Shown here one piece after another: positions 1 to 11,753 of a stretch of DNA of 64,000 bases; position 1 is the first letter of the stretch; each line of letters opens with the position of its first letter. The notes under the pieces are model-generated. The model had not been told where the DNA came from, made no database searches, and saw only the letters and a list, made by a program, of their open reading frames with translations. A program made the translations under genes and the position numbers. This stretch comes from Vibrio ezurae NBRC 102218 (GTDB lineage Bacteria > Pseudomonadota > Gammaproteobacteria > Enterobacterales > Vibrionaceae), in the NCBI RefSeq assembly GCF_000467185.1, contig NZ_BATM01000001.1:62001-126000 (forward strand). Reading direction: 5' to 3'.

Positions 1-692
1 CTAAAGACAACGCGAATGTCACCATTGATGCTGTCTGTTTTGTGCAAGTTTTCGATGCATCAAAAGCCGCCTATGAAGTCACAGAACTTGACCATGCCAT
101 TCGCAACCTCACTCTGACCAACATTCGTACAGTATTGGGCTCTATGGAGCTTGATGAAATGCTAAGCCAGCGCGATATGATCAATACTCGCCTACTGACG
201 ATTGTCGATGAAGCGACTAACCCTTGGGGCGTTAAGGTCACACGTATTGAAATTAAAGACGTGCAGCCACCCGCCGATTTAACCGCCGCCATGAATGCGC
301 AAATGAAGGCTGAGCGAAACAAGCGTGCTGAAGTGCTGGAAGCGGAAGGGGTAAGACAGGCTGAAATTCTACGTGCTCAAGGCCACAAACAATCTGAAAT
401 ATTAAAAGCCGAAGGCGAAAAGCAGGCGGCAATTTTACAGGCTGAAGCTCGCGAACGTTCCGCAGAAGCCGAAGCAAAAGCGACGCAAATGGTATCGGAT
501 GCCATCGCAGCAGGTGATATGCAGGCGGTGAACTACTTTATCGCGCAAGGTTACACTGACGCTCTAAAATCCATCGGTCAAGCTGAAAACGGCAAAGTCA
601 TTATGTTGCCACTAGAAGCAACCGGACTGATGGGCTCCATTGCTGGTGTCGCTGAAATGTTTAAAACAAGCAGTGACAAGGACAAAGCGTGA
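1..692 (+). CDS. qmcA: SPFH/Band 7 family membrane protein, QmcA-like (5' truncated)
   Basis: The reading frame is open from the left edge of the window, so the N-terminal membrane anchor and the first part of the SPFH domain are missing. The visible part holds the second half of the Band 7 domain (a DAVCFVQV strand, then an [12 protein letters not shown] segment) and a long charged coiled coil made of repeated AEG-K-Q-AEIL units, the usual C-terminal half of QmcA (YbbK) and stomatin-like proteins. The family forms large membrane-associated assemblies in the inner membrane, linked to membrane quality control and FtsH. The next gene starts inside its stop codon (GTGA overlap) and encodes the NfeD-type partner, so the two are translationally coupled. 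The family call is strong; the precise function is inferred. Confidence 0.88.
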   Translation, partial: KDNANVTIDAVCFVQVFDASKAAYEVTELDHAIRNLTLTNIRTVLGSMELDEMLSQRDMINTRLLTIVDEATNPWGVKVTRIEIKDVQPPADLTAAMNAQMKAERNKRAEVLEAEGVRQAEILRAQGHKQSEILKAEGEKQAAILQAEARERSAEAEAKATQMVSDAIAAGDMQAVNYFIAQGYTDALKSIGQAENGKVIMLPLEATGLMGSIAGVAEMFKTSSDKDKA

Positions 693-1141
693 TAGAGCTA
701 CTGCAACATGTTAATCACTGGCATTGGCTAGCGTTTGGCCTGACTTTGCTTTGTTTTGAGGTGCTCGGAACCGCAGGCTACTTTTTGTGGCTAGGGATCT
801 CAGCACTGCTGGTTGGAATACTGTTGAGCATCTTGCCCCTTGGCTGGCAAATGCAATGGATGAGCTTTGCCAGCTTTAGTTTGGTCACCACTTGGCTGTG
901 GTGGCGATATCAAAAAGGCAAAGATAAGCAAGATGAGAAAACCAGCACTCTCAATAAACGTTCTCAAAGCTTAATTGGTCAATTCACCACGTTAGAGCAA
1001 GACTTTCCGGTGGGTAAAGGTCGCTTAAATCTAGGAGATACATCATGGACAGCGGTGGCGTCTCAAAGTTTAAGCTCAGGGACTACCGTCGAAGTGTATA
1101 AAGTAGAAGGGATTGTGCTCTATATCCGAGAAAAAGCGTGA
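689..1141 (+). CDS. NfeD-family membrane protein (YbbJ/QmcB-like)
   Basis: A protein of 150 residues with two or three hydrophobic segments in the first 70 residues, then a basic linker ([11 protein letters not shown]) and a C-terminal beta-rich domain of about 60 residues ([22 protein letters not shown]), which is the OB-fold NfeD-C domain. NfeD proteins pair with SPFH proteins, and here the GTG start overlaps the stop of the QmcA-like gene by four bases. It probably anchors or modulates the SPFH assembly in the inner membrane. A strong terminator follows. The family is clear; the biochemical role is not established. Confidence 0.85.
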   Translation: MIELLQHVNHWHWLAFGLTLLCFEVLGTAGYFLWLGISALLVGILLSILPLGWQMQWMSFASFSLVTTWLWWRYQKGKDKQDEKTSTLNKRSQSLIGQFTTLEQDFPVGKGRLNLGDTSWTAVASQSLSSGTTVEVYKVEGIVLYIREKA

Positions 1142-1169
1142 CGTTACGATATAAAATCCAGACATAACA

Positions 1170-1205
1170 AAAAAGGGTCTTAGACAAAAATCTAAGACCC
1201 TTTTT
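1170..1205. terminator. Bidirectional intrinsic terminator
   Basis: A perfect 15-base-pair inverted repeat (AAAAAGGGTCTTAGA and its complement) with a six-base loop. It has A-rich and T-rich flanks, so it can terminate both the SPFH-NfeD operon on the plus strand and ligA on the minus strand, which converge here. Confidence 0.9.
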
Positions 1206-1208
1206 CTA

Positions 1209-3245
<2,037 letters not shown>

Positions 3246-3263
3246 TCAAAAATTAGGATAAAG

Positions 3264-3288
3264 AAAAGGCTCTATGTAGAGCCTTTTT
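3264..3288 (-). terminator. Stem-loop between zipA and ligA (terminator or attenuator)
   Basis: An 11-base-pair inverted repeat, AAAAGGCTCTA with its complement and a two-base spacer, lies in the zipA-ligA gap. On the minus strand it ends in a T-rich run, so it could reduce readthrough from zipA into ligA. Function is inferred from shape only. Confidence 0.6.
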
Positions 3289-3313
3289 TCAGTTTATTAG
3301 GTTGACCAGAAAA

Positions 3314-4405
3314 CTAGAAAATATTGCTGGTTTCTTTTGGCTCTTGACGGTGCACAAAGTCTTGGATTTGACGTTTGTAGGCATCGATACGATCTCGCGT
3401 CATTAACGTACGTTTGTCATCAAGTACATTGCCACTTAAATTATCCGCAATCATCTGCGCAGTATGTAGCATGATCTTAAAGTTTTGCTCAGGATCGCCA
3501 TAACAAGGCAGAGTCATGAAAAACGAAAGCCCTTTAGTGGTAAAGGTGGCCGGATCGTCGTGTGACAATGTGCCGGGTTTCAGCATATTCGCAACACTAA
3601 ATAATACTTTACCTGTTCCAGAAATCTCAACGTGACGATGATAAATATCCATCGGACCAAAATGCAGGCCATTTTGCTCCATGCTCACAAATAGATCACT
3701 ACCGATAAATTCCTCTTTACCGCGCGCTTCCACATGAAGTACCAACACTTCCATCTCTGGTTCTTCAACCTTAGCTGGAGCTTCAGGAGTGACAGGCTGT
3801 GCAACAACCTCTTCCGTTGTCGGCGCTGGAGAATCTTTTTCTGCAAATGCACTGTTATTATCAAAACGAATAGGCGCTTGCTCCGCTTTCACTTCGCTAG
3901 CAACGGGTTTGGTTAACTCTGGCTGGTCAACCGTAGGCTCTGTCGCACTCGGCTCTTTGGTAATAAAAGCAGAAGAAGGCTCATCATCATGTTTAGAGTA
4001 GGCATCCGAGCTGATAGTAATTGTAGGAAGCTCGTCGGGTTTAACCGATACTGTAGGTTTAACCACTTCGGTTGGCTGATGCGCCTTGCTGAACTTGTCA
4101 CCTTGCGCCGTTTCTAATAACGGATCACCAATATCATCATCAAAACCTGAGAAACTTGGTTCTTTTTTATCGCTCTTTGAGGTTACTTTCACCACCTCAA
4201 AATCATCTTCTGGCGCAACAGTTTGTTTCGCTGAGTTATCTTGAGCGACACTTGATTCTGATAATGGCTCATCATCAAGTTTGCTCAGTGGTTTATCGGA
4301 AAATCGACCACTTTGTTCTCGTTTATTCGTCCATAAACCATGGATAAGTAGGCCCGCGATGGCTAAGACACCTACGACTATCAATACGATTCGCAATTCC
4401 TGCAT
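3314..4405 (-). CDS. zipA: Cell division protein ZipA
   Basis: A protein of 363 residues with the ZipA plan: an N-terminal transmembrane helix (residues about 4 to 26, IVLIVVGVLAIAGLLIHGLW), a long charged linker rich in Pro, Glu, Ser and Thr (about 30 to 215), and a C-terminal ZipA domain (about 220 to 350) that includes LHVEARGKEEFIGSDLF and the FFMTLPCYGDPEQNFKIML segment. It tethers FtsZ to the inner membrane and stabilises the Z ring. The linker is the variable part of the family, so its low complexity is expected. It is divergent from cysZ and upstream of ligA, the conserved gammaproteobacterial order. Confidence 0.96.
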   Translation of the reverse strand: MQELRIVLIVVGVLAIAGLLIHGLWTNKREQSGRFSDKPLSKLDDEPLSESSVAQDNSAKQTVAPEDDFEVVKVTSKSDKKEPSFSGFDDDIGDPLLETAQGDKFSKAHQPTEVVKPTVSVKPDELPTITISSDAYSKHDDEPSSAFITKEPSATEPTVDQPELTKPVASEVKAEQAPIRFDNNSAFAEKDSPAPTTEEVVAQPVTPEAPAKVEEPEMEVLVLHVEARGKEEFIGSDLFVSMEQNGLHFGPMDIYHRHVEISGTGKVLFSVANMLKPGTLSHDDPATFTTKGLSFFMTLPCYGDPEQNFKIMLHTAQMIADNLSGNVLDDKRTLMTRDRIDAYKRQIQDFVHRQEPKETSNIF

Positions 4406-4586
4406 TTTTTGCTCTCTGCTTTACTCTGGTGAGACACCGAGATTGAGTGACTAAAACTACTTTAACAAAACTCTGATGTAGAGTTGAACCTTTTAGCAAT
4501 ATCTATGTACTTTATGCTGTGATTTTGAGCACGCTTTTCTTATATTAGAGCTAATCCGCTGAAAACTCAGTATTTGGAACAATAAG

Positions 4587-5342
4587 ATGCATCAAAAATT
4601 ACACAATATGTCCGGTATCGGTTATTTTTTTTCTGGTTTTAAACTGGCTATGCAACCAGGCTTACGTCGCTATGTTTTTATGCCACTGCTCATTAATATA
4701 CTGCTAGTAGGCAGTGCATTATTTTATCTATTTAGTCATCTCAATCAATGGATAGAGCACTGGCTTGGGGCATTACCTGAATTTTTAAGCTGGCTAAGCT
4801 ATATTCTTTGGCCTCTGCTTACACTCACTATATTAGCCACCTTTTCTTACTTCTTTAGCACATTGGCGAACTTTATCGCCGCGCCCTTTAATGGGTTATT
4901 GGCGGAAAAGGTGGAACAACGATTAAGCCCAGAAAATATGCTGGAACAAAGCGTGGCCGATTTGATCAAAGACGTCCCAAGAATATTAGGTCGTGAATGG
5001 CGAAAGCTTGTCTACTTACTCCCTAAAGCCATCGGCTTATTCCTTTTATTGCTCATTCCAGCCTTTGGTCAAACTATTGCGCCTATTGTGTGGTTTATTT
5101 TTACCAGTTGGATGCTTGCGATTCAATATTGTGACTACCCTTTTGATAACCATAAAGTGGATTTCAATAGCATGCGTTTTGCACTCAAAGCGAAGCAAAG
5201 CAAGGCGTATGGATACGGCGCAATGGTCGCACTTTTCACTTCTATACCCTTTTTAAACCTCATTATTATGCCCGTCGCGGTGTGCGGTGCGACCTTGATG
5301 TGGGTCACAGAATTTAAGCAAGATCAGAAAGTTAGCTATTAG
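4587..5342 (+). CDS. cysZ: Sulfate transporter CysZ
   Basis: A membrane protein of 251 residues (family length about 253) with about four hydrophobic segments. It starts with the family N-terminus SGIGYFFSGFKLAMQPGLRRYV and carries the ANFIAAPFNGLLAEKVE motif near residue 95. CysZ moves sulfate across the inner membrane for assimilatory cysteine synthesis. It is divergent from zipA and lies just before cysK, the enzyme that uses the reduced sulfur. No CysB site could be called with confidence in the 181-base gap to zipA. Confidence 0.95.
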   Translation: MHQKLHNMSGIGYFFSGFKLAMQPGLRRYVFMPLLINILLVGSALFYLFSHLNQWIEHWLGALPEFLSWLSYILWPLLTLTILATFSYFFSTLANFIAAPFNGLLAEKVEQRLSPENMLEQSVADLIKDVPRILGREWRKLVYLLPKAIGLFLLLLIPAFGQTIAPIVWFIFTSWMLAIQYCDYPFDNHKVDFNSMRFALKAKQSKAYGYGAMVALFTSIPFLNLIIMPVAVCGATLMWVTEFKQDQKVSY

Positions 5343-5473
5343 ATATAACGTTTTATTCCTTTGTCAGAGCTAAGAACAGCTCTATTCTAAAGGCGTATGA
5401 TTTAAGCCATTAAATTACCGAATAATACCAAAACCCTAATACTATTAGCGTGTTAACCCACAAGGAAGCAAGC

Positions 5474-6442
5474 ATGAGCAAGATTTACGATGATAACTCT
5501 CAAACTATTGGCAATACGCCTCTCGTTCGTTTAAACCGCGTCAGCAACGGCAACGTTCTCGCTAAAATTGAAGCTCGTAACCCTAGCTTCAGTGTGAAAT
5601 GTCGTATCGGTGCCAACATGGTTTGGGAAGCAGAGAAATCAGGCGCACTAAAAGAAGGCATTGAACTTGTTGAGCCAACCAGTGGTAATACAGGTATCGC
5701 GCTTGCTTATGTTGCTGCGGCTCGTGGTTACAAACTAACGCTTACTATGCCTGAGTCAATGAGCCTTGAGCGTCGCAAGCTTCTTAAAGCATTGGGCGCT
5801 AACTTGGTACTAACAGAAGCAGCAAAAGGCATGAACGGCGCGATTGCAAAAGCAGAAGAAATTGTTGCAGCCAACCCAGATTCAACTTTGCTTCTACAAC
5901 AGTTCAACAACCCAGCTAACCCTGAGATCCACGAAAAAACCACAGGACCTGAACTTTGGGAAGCCACTGACGGCGAAATCGATGTATTGGTTTCAGGTGT
6001 GGGTACTGGCGGTACTATCACAGGTACAACGCGTTATCTTAAGAAAACAAAAGGTAAAGCCATTACTGCTGTAGCCGTTGAACCTGCTGAATCTCCAGTC
6101 ATTAGCCAAGTTCTAGCGGGCGAAGATGTGAAACCAGGCCCACATAAGATCCAAGGTATTGGTGCAGGCTTTATTCCTGGAAACTTAGATCTTGAACTTA
6201 TCGACAAAGTAGTCACTGTTACTTCAGATGAAGCGATTGAAATGGCTCGTCGTTTAATGGAAGAAGAAGGCATCCTAGCGGGTATTTCTTCAGGTGCAGC
6301 CGTTGTTGCGGCGAACAAAATCGCTGAACTTCCTGAATTTAAAGGAAAAACAATTGTAACTGTACTTCCAAGTTCTGGTGAGCGTTACCTAAGTACAGCA
6401 TTGTTTGCTGGCATATTCACTGAGAAAGAAAATCAACAATAG
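5474..6442 (+). CDS. cysK: Cysteine synthase A (O-acetylserine sulfhydrylase)
   Basis: A PLP enzyme that makes cysteine from O-acetylserine and sulfide. I start it at 5474 ([11 protein letters not shown]), giving 322 residues, because AAGGAAG lies six bases upstream and family members begin there; the frame is open eight codons further. The PLP lysine is Lys42 in the NPSFSVK motif, followed by the substrate loop PTSGNTG and the phosphate loop GTGGTITG. The C-terminus has SSGERYLST. It is downstream of cysZ and is followed by a terminator. Confidence 0.97.
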   Translation: MSKIYDDNSQTIGNTPLVRLNRVSNGNVLAKIEARNPSFSVKCRIGANMVWEAEKSGALKEGIELVEPTSGNTGIALAYVAAARGYKLTLTMPESMSLERRKLLKALGANLVLTEAAKGMNGAIAKAEEIVAANPDSTLLLQQFNNPANPEIHEKTTGPELWEATDGEIDVLVSGVGTGGTITGTTRYLKKTKGKAITAVAVEPAESPVISQVLAGEDVKPGPHKIQGIGAGFIPGNLDLELIDKVVTVTSDEAIEMARRLMEEEGILAGISSGAAVVAANKIAELPEFKGKTIVTVLPSSGERYLSTALFAGIFTEKENQQ

Positions 6443-6478
6443 CCTTAAAAAAACTGTGCCCAAATCAAATTTTCGACC

Positions 6479-6505
6479 AAAAAAGCCCCTTTCTGGGGCT
6501 TTCTT
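6479..6505 (+). terminator. Intrinsic terminator of cysK
   Basis: The stem AAAGCCCC / GGGGCTTT with a short loop is followed by TTCTTATT, about 40 bases after the cysK stop codon. Confidence 0.82.
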
Positions 6506-6691
6506 ATTGATTAGTGGTCAGCATTTGGTAGTATTTCTAGGCTTTATTTTTTGCTTCAAAATAAAAGAAGCGATAATTTAGGCTGTAACCAAAAGTCATA
6601 AGAACTTACTCAGCCAAGGTCACGAGCCAATTTATTTATAATTGAGACTTGGACTTCAAAACATAATCTAAATATCAACGGGGTATATCAC

Positions 6692-6949
6692 ATGTACGAG
6701 AAGCAAGTAGAAATCACTGCAGAAAACGGTCTTCACACTCGCCCAGCAGCGCAGTTTGTTAAAGAAGCTAAATCATTTGATGCAGACATCACTGTGACTT
6801 CTAACGGTAAAAGCGCGAGCGCTAAAAGCCTATTTAAGCTTCAAACTCTAGGTCTAGTAAAAGGCACTCTGGTTACTATTTCTGCTGAAGGTCCACAAGC
6901 TACTGAAGCTGTTGACCATCTAGTCGCTCTAATGGATGAGCTGCACTAA
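6692..6949 (+). CDS. ptsH: Phosphocarrier protein HPr
   Basis: A protein of 85 residues, the standard HPr length. It accepts phosphate from enzyme I on His15 (GLHTRPA) and passes it to sugar-specific EIIA domains; Ser46 is present in the [11 protein letters not shown] helix. It is the first gene of the ptsH-ptsI-crr operon. A TATAAT hexamer lies at 6637-6642 in the 249-base upstream gap, but no good -35 is seen at the right distance, and a possible CRP site could not be decided by eye. Confidence 0.98.
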   Translation: MYEKQVEITAENGLHTRPAAQFVKEAKSFDADITVTSNGKSASAKSLFKLQTLGLVKGTLVTISAEGPQATEAVDHLVALMDELH

Positions 6950-6968
6950 GAGCCTACGTTCGATTATA

Positions 6969-7002
6969 AAAGCCACTTTGTTGTCATCAGCCAAGTGGCT
7001 TT
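6969..7002 (+). terminator. Stem-loop in the ptsH-ptsI gap (possible leaky terminator)
   Basis: A perfect 10-base-pair inverted repeat (AAAGCCACTT / AAGTGGCTTT) with a 14-base loop is followed by TTATTG, 20 bases after the ptsH stop. It could terminate part of the ptsH transcripts and so help make more HPr than enzyme I, or stabilise the ptsH 3' end. This is inferred from structure only. Confidence 0.6.
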
Positions 7003-7071
7003 ATTGAAATAGACTCTATAAAAGCAAAAAATCAGTCACCCGCCCACTACAGACCAAGTTAAGGTAAAGCT

Positions 7072-8796
7072 ATGATCTCAGGCATTCTAGCGTCTCCAGG
7101 TATTGCTTTTGGTAAAGCACTACTTCTTCAAGAAGATGAAATCGTTCTAAACAAAAACAAAATTTCAGCCGACCAAGTTGACTCTGAAGTACAGCGTTTC
7201 TACGACGCTCGAAACAAATCAGCCGCTCAACTTGAAATCATCAAACAAAAAGCTCTTGAAACTTTTGGTGAAGAAAAAGAAGCGATCTTTGAAGGTCACA
7301 TTATGCTTCTTGAAGATGAGGAACTGGAAGAAGAGATCCTTGCTCTTATCAAGAACGACAAACTTTCAACAGATTTTGCAATCTACTCAATCATCGAAGA
7401 ACAAGCCACTGCGCTTGAGTCTCTAGATGATGAATACCTAAAAGAGCGTGCAACGGATATCCGTGATATCGGTACTCGTTTTGTTAAAAACGCTTTAGGT
7501 ATTAACATTGTTTCTCTAAGTGACATTGACGAAGAAGTCATTCTTGTTGCTTACGATCTAACGCCATCAGAAACTGCGCAAATTAACCTAGACTACGTAC
7601 TAGGCTTTGCGTGTGACATCGGCGGCCGTACGTCTCATACCTCTATCATGGCGCGCTCTCTTGAGCTTCCTGCGATTGTCGGTACTAACGACATCACTAA
7701 ACAAGTGAAAAACGGCGATACTCTAATTATGGATGCGATGAACAACCGAATCATCGTAAACCCAACTGAAGCAGAACTAAACGAAGCGAAACAAATTCGT
7801 GATAAGTTCCTTGCTGACAAAGCAGAGCTTGCTAAATTAAAAGACCTTCCAGCAGTGACTCTTGATAACCGTCACGTAGAAGTATGTGGCAACATCGGTA
7901 CTGTTAAAGACTGTGACGGTATTATCCGTAACGGTGGTGAAGGCGTTGGTTTGTACCGTACAGAGTTCCTATTTATGGACCGTACTTCTCTTCCAACAGA
8001 AGATGAACAATACCAAGCATATAAAGAAGTTGCCGAAGCAATGGCAGGCCAACCTGTGATTATCCGTACTATGGATATCGGTGGTGATAAAGACCTTCCA
8101 TACATGGATCTTCCAGAAGAAATGAACCCGTTCCTAGGTTGGCGCGCCGTTCGTATCAGCTTGGATCGTCGTGAAATTCTTCGTGACCAACTTCGCGGTA
8201 TTTTACGTGCATCAGCGCACGGAAAACTCAGCATCATGTTCCCAATGATTATTTCTGTTGAAGAGATTCGTGAACTGAAAGCCGCTATTGAAGAATACAA
8301 AGCTGAACTTCGTTCTGAAGGTTTAGCGTTTGATGAGAACATTGAGATTGGCGTAATGGTAGAAACACCAGCCGCTGCTGCAATTGCTCACCACTTAGCT
8401 AAAGAAGTTTCTTTCTTTAGTATTGGTACAAATGACTTAACTCAGTATACTCTAGCAGTAGACCGTGGTAATGAGCTTATTTCTCATCTATACAATCCAC
8501 TATCACCAGCAGTACTTACTGTGATTAAACAGGTGATTGACGCTTCTCACAAGGAAGGTAAGTGGACTGGGATGTGTGGTGAATTAGCGGGCGACGAACG
8601 CGCTACACTTCTTCTACTGGGTATGGGCTTAGATGAGTTCTCTATGAGCGGCATCTCTATCCCTGCAGTTAAGAAAGTAATTCGTAACGCAAACTTCTCG
8701 GAAGTACAAGCAATGGCAGAAGAAGCTCTGCAAATGCCAACAGCCGCAGAAATCGAAGCGCACGTAGCGAAATTTATCGCGGATAAATCAAACTAA
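7072..8796 (+). CDS. ptsI: PEP-protein phosphotransferase (enzyme I of the PTS)
   Basis: A protein of 574 residues that transfers phosphate from phosphoenolpyruvate to HPr. The phosphorylated histidine is His189 in [15 protein letters not shown], within the N-terminal phosphohistidine domain. The C-terminal PEP-binding TIM barrel carries [13 protein letters not shown], the [14 protein letters not shown] motif and the catalytic cysteine in GMCGELAGD. It follows ptsH after 122 bases and precedes crr, the standard operon order. Confidence 0.98.
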   Translation: MISGILASPGIAFGKALLLQEDEIVLNKNKISADQVDSEVQRFYDARNKSAAQLEIIKQKALETFGEEKEAIFEGHIMLLEDEELEEEILALIKNDKLSTDFAIYSIIEEQATALESLDDEYLKERATDIRDIGTRFVKNALGINIVSLSDIDEEVILVAYDLTPSETAQINLDYVLGFACDIGGRTSHTSIMARSLELPAIVGTNDITKQVKNGDTLIMDAMNNRIIVNPTEAELNEAKQIRDKFLADKAELAKLKDLPAVTLDNRHVEVCGNIGTVKDCDGIIRNGGEGVGLYRTEFLFMDRTSLPTEDEQYQAYKEVAEAMAGQPVIIRTMDIGGDKDLPYMDLPEEMNPFLGWRAVRISLDRREILRDQLRGILRASAHGKLSIMFPMIISVEEIRELKAAIEEYKAELRSEGLAFDENIEIGVMVETPAAAAIAHHLAKEVSFFSIGTNDLTQYTLAVDRGNELISHLYNPLSPAVLTVIKQVIDASHKEGKWTGMCGELAGDERATLLLLGMGLDEFSMSGISIPAVKKVIRNANFSEVQAMAEEALQMPTAAEIEAHVAKFIADKSN

Positions 8797-8835
8797 TAAT
8801 ATAATTTAATAGAATAAACTGCTTAGGAGCATGTA

Positions 8836-9345
8836 ATGGGTCTGTTTGACAAACTTAAGAAGCTGGTATCGGACGAAGGCAACGCTGCAGGTTCAATCGA
8901 AATCATTTCACCACTATCTGGCGAAATCGTTAACATTGAAGATGTGCCTGATGTAGTTTTCGCTGAGAAAATTGTTGGTGACGGTATTGCTATCAAACCA
9001 ACTGGCAACAAAATCGTTGCTCCAGTGAACGGTACTATTGGTAAAATCTTTGAAACTAACCATGCGTTCTCTATCGAATCAACTGACGGTATTGAGCTGT
9101 TCGTTCACTTTGGTATCGACACTGTTGAGCTAAAAGGTGAAGGCTTCACTCGCATCGGTTCTGAAGGTCAAGAAGTTAAAGCTGGTGATACTATCATCGA
9201 GTTTGATCTGGCATTCCTAGAAGAGAAAGCAAAATCTACTTTGACTCCAGTTGTTATTTCTAACATGGACGAAATCAAAGAATTGAACAAGCTTTCTGGC
9301 GCTGTAACTGTAGGTGAAACTCCAGTACTACGTGTAACTAAGTAA
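8836..9345 (+). CDS. crr: PTS glucose-specific EIIA component (EIIA-Glc)
   Basis: A protein of 169 residues, as in enterobacteria. It takes phosphate from HPr on His91 ([12 protein letters not shown]), with His76 ([10 protein letters not shown]) as the neighbouring active-site histidine. It passes phosphate to glucose-type permeases and controls adenylate cyclase and non-PTS permeases (inducer exclusion). It is the last gene of ptsHI-crr, 39 bases after ptsI, with an AGGAG site, and a strong terminator follows. Confidence 0.98.
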   Translation: MGLFDKLKKLVSDEGNAAGSIEIISPLSGEIVNIEDVPDVVFAEKIVGDGIAIKPTGNKIVAPVNGTIGKIFETNHAFSIESTDGIELFVHFGIDTVELKGEGFTRIGSEGQEVKAGDTIIEFDLAFLEEKAKSTLTPVVISNMDEIKELNKLSGAVTVGETPVLRVTK

Positions 9346-9368
9346 TTTATACTTAGATTCAAGTGATT

Positions 9369-9397
9369 AAAAACGCAGCCAATGGCTGCGTTTTTTT
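9369..9397 (+). terminator. Intrinsic terminator of ptsHI-crr
   Basis: A 12-base-pair stem (AAAAACGCAGCC / GGCTGCGTTTTT) with a three-base loop ends in a run of seven T residues. Confidence 0.92.
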
Positions 9398-9456
9398 ATG
9401 CTTGTTAAGCATGCCAATCACACACTCCCCCAACTAAAGAGGAGTGTTTATTCGGC

Positions 9457-10362
9457 TTAAGCGATGACTAAGTTTTTGAGCATTGCTTGGCTAGGTGCAA
9501 AGAAGTAAGCACCCGTTACCGCTTTGGTGTAATCCAGCAATTGGTCGGTCTTACCATCAACTTGACCGTACATACTTTCTAGCATCGCGGTAAAGTTATG
9601 TACCGTGTTGCAGTAAGCGATAAATAGCAAACCGTGTGCGCCAGAAACGCTGCCGTACGGCAGGCTGTGACGAACGATCTTAAGGCCCTTGCCTTCTTCT
9701 TTAATATCTACGCGACCCACGTGTGATTGTGCTGCCACATCGTCTAGCTCAACCGAGTCTTCTTTGGTACGGCCAACGATTTTTTCTTGCTGTCCAACCG
9801 ATAATTTATTCCATGCTGGCAGGTTGTGCTCAAAACGCTGCACCATGATGTAACTGCCACCGGCAAATGTACCTTCAGGAATCAAAGCGACTTCTGCTCT
9901 TTCGTCTCCCTCTGGATTTTCTGTGCCGTCGATAAAGTCAGTCATATCACGAGAATCAAGGTAACGATAAGAGTAAGTTTCATCCACAATCGTTGCCTCT
10001 TCCGACACTTCTGACATCAGTTTACGCAGTAAATAGAAGTGCAAGTCGTGACGATGAGAGTGACAGTGTAAAAGCACATCGACATCGGTCGTCGGCGCAA
10101 TGTGCTCGTTGCACTCTAATACTGGGAACGGGATAAGTTCACTAGGTACATCTTCAGAGATGCTATTGCTCCAAAACTGATGAGAAAACGCAATACTGGT
10201 TGCTAGACTCGCACCCGGTTGGTTTGCGTTGATTTCCTCAACCCAACCATCTACTTTTTGTAACGCTGTTAATACTTTATTCTTGTCGCCCTTGACCTTT
10301 AAAAGAACATATAAAGCAAATGGGCTTGGCTCTGGAACTATCGCCGCTTGAGGTTGAATCAT
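9457..10362 (-). CDS. Dyp-type heme peroxidase (YfeX-like)
   Basis: A protein of 301 residues, close to YfeX. It has the GxxDG signature in DFIDGTENP, with the distal catalytic aspartate, then the FAGGSYIMVQRFEHNL strand, and the likely proximal heme histidine region SHVGRVDI / IVRHSLPYG. These cytoplasmic enzymes use hydrogen peroxide to oxidise dyes and porphyrinogens; the physiological substrate is unsettled. There is no signal peptide. The next gene upstream on the same strand is a DUF2919 protein, and in Escherichia coli yfeX is also near the DUF2919 gene yfeZ. Confidence 0.9.
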   Translation of the reverse strand: MIQPQAAIVPEPSPFALYVLLKVKGDKNKVLTALQKVDGWVEEINANQPGASLATSIAFSHQFWSNSISEDVPSELIPFPVLECNEHIAPTTDVDVLLHCHSHRHDLHFYLLRKLMSEVSEEATIVDETYSYRYLDSRDMTDFIDGTENPEGDERAEVALIPEGTFAGGSYIMVQRFEHNLPAWNKLSVGQQEKIVGRTKEDSVELDDVAAQSHVGRVDIKEEGKGLKIVRHSLPYGSVSGAHGLLFIAYCNTVHNFTAMLESMYGQVDGKTDQLLDYTKAVTGAYFFAPSQAMLKNLVIA

Positions 10363-10378
10363 AGTTACTCCGTTCTAA

Positions 10379-10861
10379 CTAATTATCGGAAATACTTTGG
10401 AAACAGTCTTTAACACGTCGGCTGTTAAATAGATAAATAATTATCCAGCTTAAGCCGACAACTGAGAGAGCACTCCCCCAACTAAACTGACCATCTTGTT
10501 GTAAAATGTTGTGCAACTCTGATGCGAGTTGCGCCATGCTAAGCAGAATAGAAACCGAACGTCCTAATCCAATTAGCTTATTTAACCAATGTCGATCTGG
10601 GCTTCTCAGTCCTATCACCCACATAAAAAATAGGCTAGGCACTCCCATACACATCATCATATATAGGCTGGAAGAGTTTGGGTAGATCATGGCCAGTATG
10701 TTGCTGCCTTGATCTTTTGTTACCCCAGCTAAGGCAAATACAATCCAACCTCGCGCTAAAAACAACCAACACAGCCACAGCCAAAAAGGGGCTTTTAAAT
10801 AGCCGTTTTTATCATATTCTTCAATTAAGTACCGCACACTACTCACTTTATATTGAGGCAT
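10379..10861 (-). CDS. DUF2919 family inner-membrane protein (YfeZ-like)
   Basis: A protein of 160 residues with four hydrophobic segments (about 25-45, 65-85, 100-120 and 130-150) and the DUF2919 opening Y-D-x-NGYLKAPFWLWLCWLFLARGW. The function of the family is unknown. It lies 16 bases upstream of the Dyp peroxidase on the same strand, so the two are probably co-transcribed; the same association is seen around yfeX in Escherichia coli. The family call is from remembered sequence features. Confidence 0.75.
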   Translation of the reverse strand: MPQYKVSSVRYLIEEYDKNGYLKAPFWLWLCWLFLARGWIVFALAGVTKDQGSNILAMIYPNSSSLYMMMCMGVPSLFFMWVIGLRSPDRHWLNKLIGLGRSVSILLSMAQLASELHNILQQDGQFSWGSALSVVGLSWIIIYLFNSRRVKDCFQSISDN

Positions 10862-10914
10862 TTCTTTTTATTTAAAGGCATAATTAACCTCAAATCTTTA
10901 CTGACTAAACGCTT

Positions 10915-11265
10915 ATGAAGAATAACAATACCACGGTATCATCCCAAACCCAGCAACAAGCTATGCAAGTGGCAAAAGCCACACAAAAGCCGGGACAAAC
11001 TAAAGAGCAAACTAAGTTAATTGCTCAAGGCATTGAAAAAGGCATCGCTGAATATAAAAAACGTCAAAAACAAAAAGCTCGTGACGCCGATAAGCTGAAA
11101 AAGCAAAGCCTAAAGAAAAAACAAAAACAGACATCGCCACAAGAGAAAACAGCCACTGACATGGAAACGACACCAACGCCGTCAGCAAGTAAATTGCCTT
11201 GGTTCTTGTTGGTTATCAGTTGGGTAGGATTTATCGCCTATACACTACTGATGTCTCGCCCGTAA
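10915..11265 (+). CDS. DUF2956 family protein with a C-terminal membrane helix
   Basis: A protein of 116 residues. The first 75 are very rich in Lys and Gln (QAMQVAKATQKPGQTKEQTKLIAQGIEKGIAEYKK split over two helices), typical of DUF2956 proteins of vibrios. A single C-terminal hydrophobic segment (about 95-114, LPWFLLVISWVGFIAYTLLM) suggests a tail-anchored inner-membrane protein. It is divergent from the DUF2919 gene and ends two bases before the stop of the small HTH gene on the other strand. Function is unknown. Confidence 0.72.
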   Translation: MKNNNTTVSSQTQQQAMQVAKATQKPGQTKEQTKLIAQGIEKGIAEYKKRQKQKARDADKLKKQSLKKKQKQTSPQEKTATDMETTPTPSASKLPWFLLVISWVGFIAYTLLMSRP

Positions 11266-11267
11266 TT

Positions 11268-11546
11268 TTAAATAATATAAGACGCTATGGTTGCGGTATT
11301 GCCTGCAACCCACTCTTTATTCAAGGGCCCCCAATCAGACACCTGATAGTAGCCGTCATTATGGCGGCGACCATCTTGGATAAAACGCAGTGATACTCCA
11401 ATCCCTGGTAAAGCTTTTAACACGTCTTGGATTGTTCGGCGAGGCCAACCTGTATATTCGACCAATTTAGGAACATTAGGACGCTCCATACTGGCGACTA
11501 AATGGGCAAGATACAAACGACGAGCAAAAACAGGATTGAGTTCCAT
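11268..11546 (-). CDS. Small winged helix-turn-helix DNA-binding protein
   Basis: I start it at 11546 (MELNPVFARR), giving 92 residues, because GGAGGT lies four to five bases upstream; the frame stays open 31 codons further but that extension has no ribosome site. Residues about 10 to 60 look like a winged HTH (LAHLVASMERPNVPKLVEYTGWPRRTIQDVLKAL), followed by a short wing (GVSLRFIQDGRR) and a conserved-looking tail (GYYQVSDWGPLN). I infer a small regulator. I do not recognise a named family, and the target is unknown. Confidence 0.65.
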   Translation of the reverse strand: MELNPVFARRLYLAHLVASMERPNVPKLVEYTGWPRRTIQDVLKALPGIGVSLRFIQDGRRHNDGYYQVSDWGPLNKEWVAGNTATIASYII

Positions 11547-11690
11547 TGCTACCTCCAAAATTAATTCAACAATTATTGCTAATATCGAAAAAGGGGACTT
11601 GAGTCTGATCAAACAACAGCAACTTATGTCCATATTCATCTGTTTTTCTATTCCTGTTTCTCACTCTGCATTACCTCAACTTGACTTATT

Positions 11691-11721
11691 GATACACCGC
11701 ACTGGATTTGTTTGATAGGAT
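11691..11721 (+). promoter_or_regulatory. Candidate sigma-70 promoter for yffB-dapE cluster
   Basis: TTGACT at 11691-11696 matches five of six -35 bases. TAGGAT at 11716-11721 could be the -10, but the 19-base spacing is long and the match is four of six, so this is a weak call. Confidence 0.3.
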
Positions 11722-11753
11722 TCTACTTTCGATAAACGCAGCAAGGACAGACG

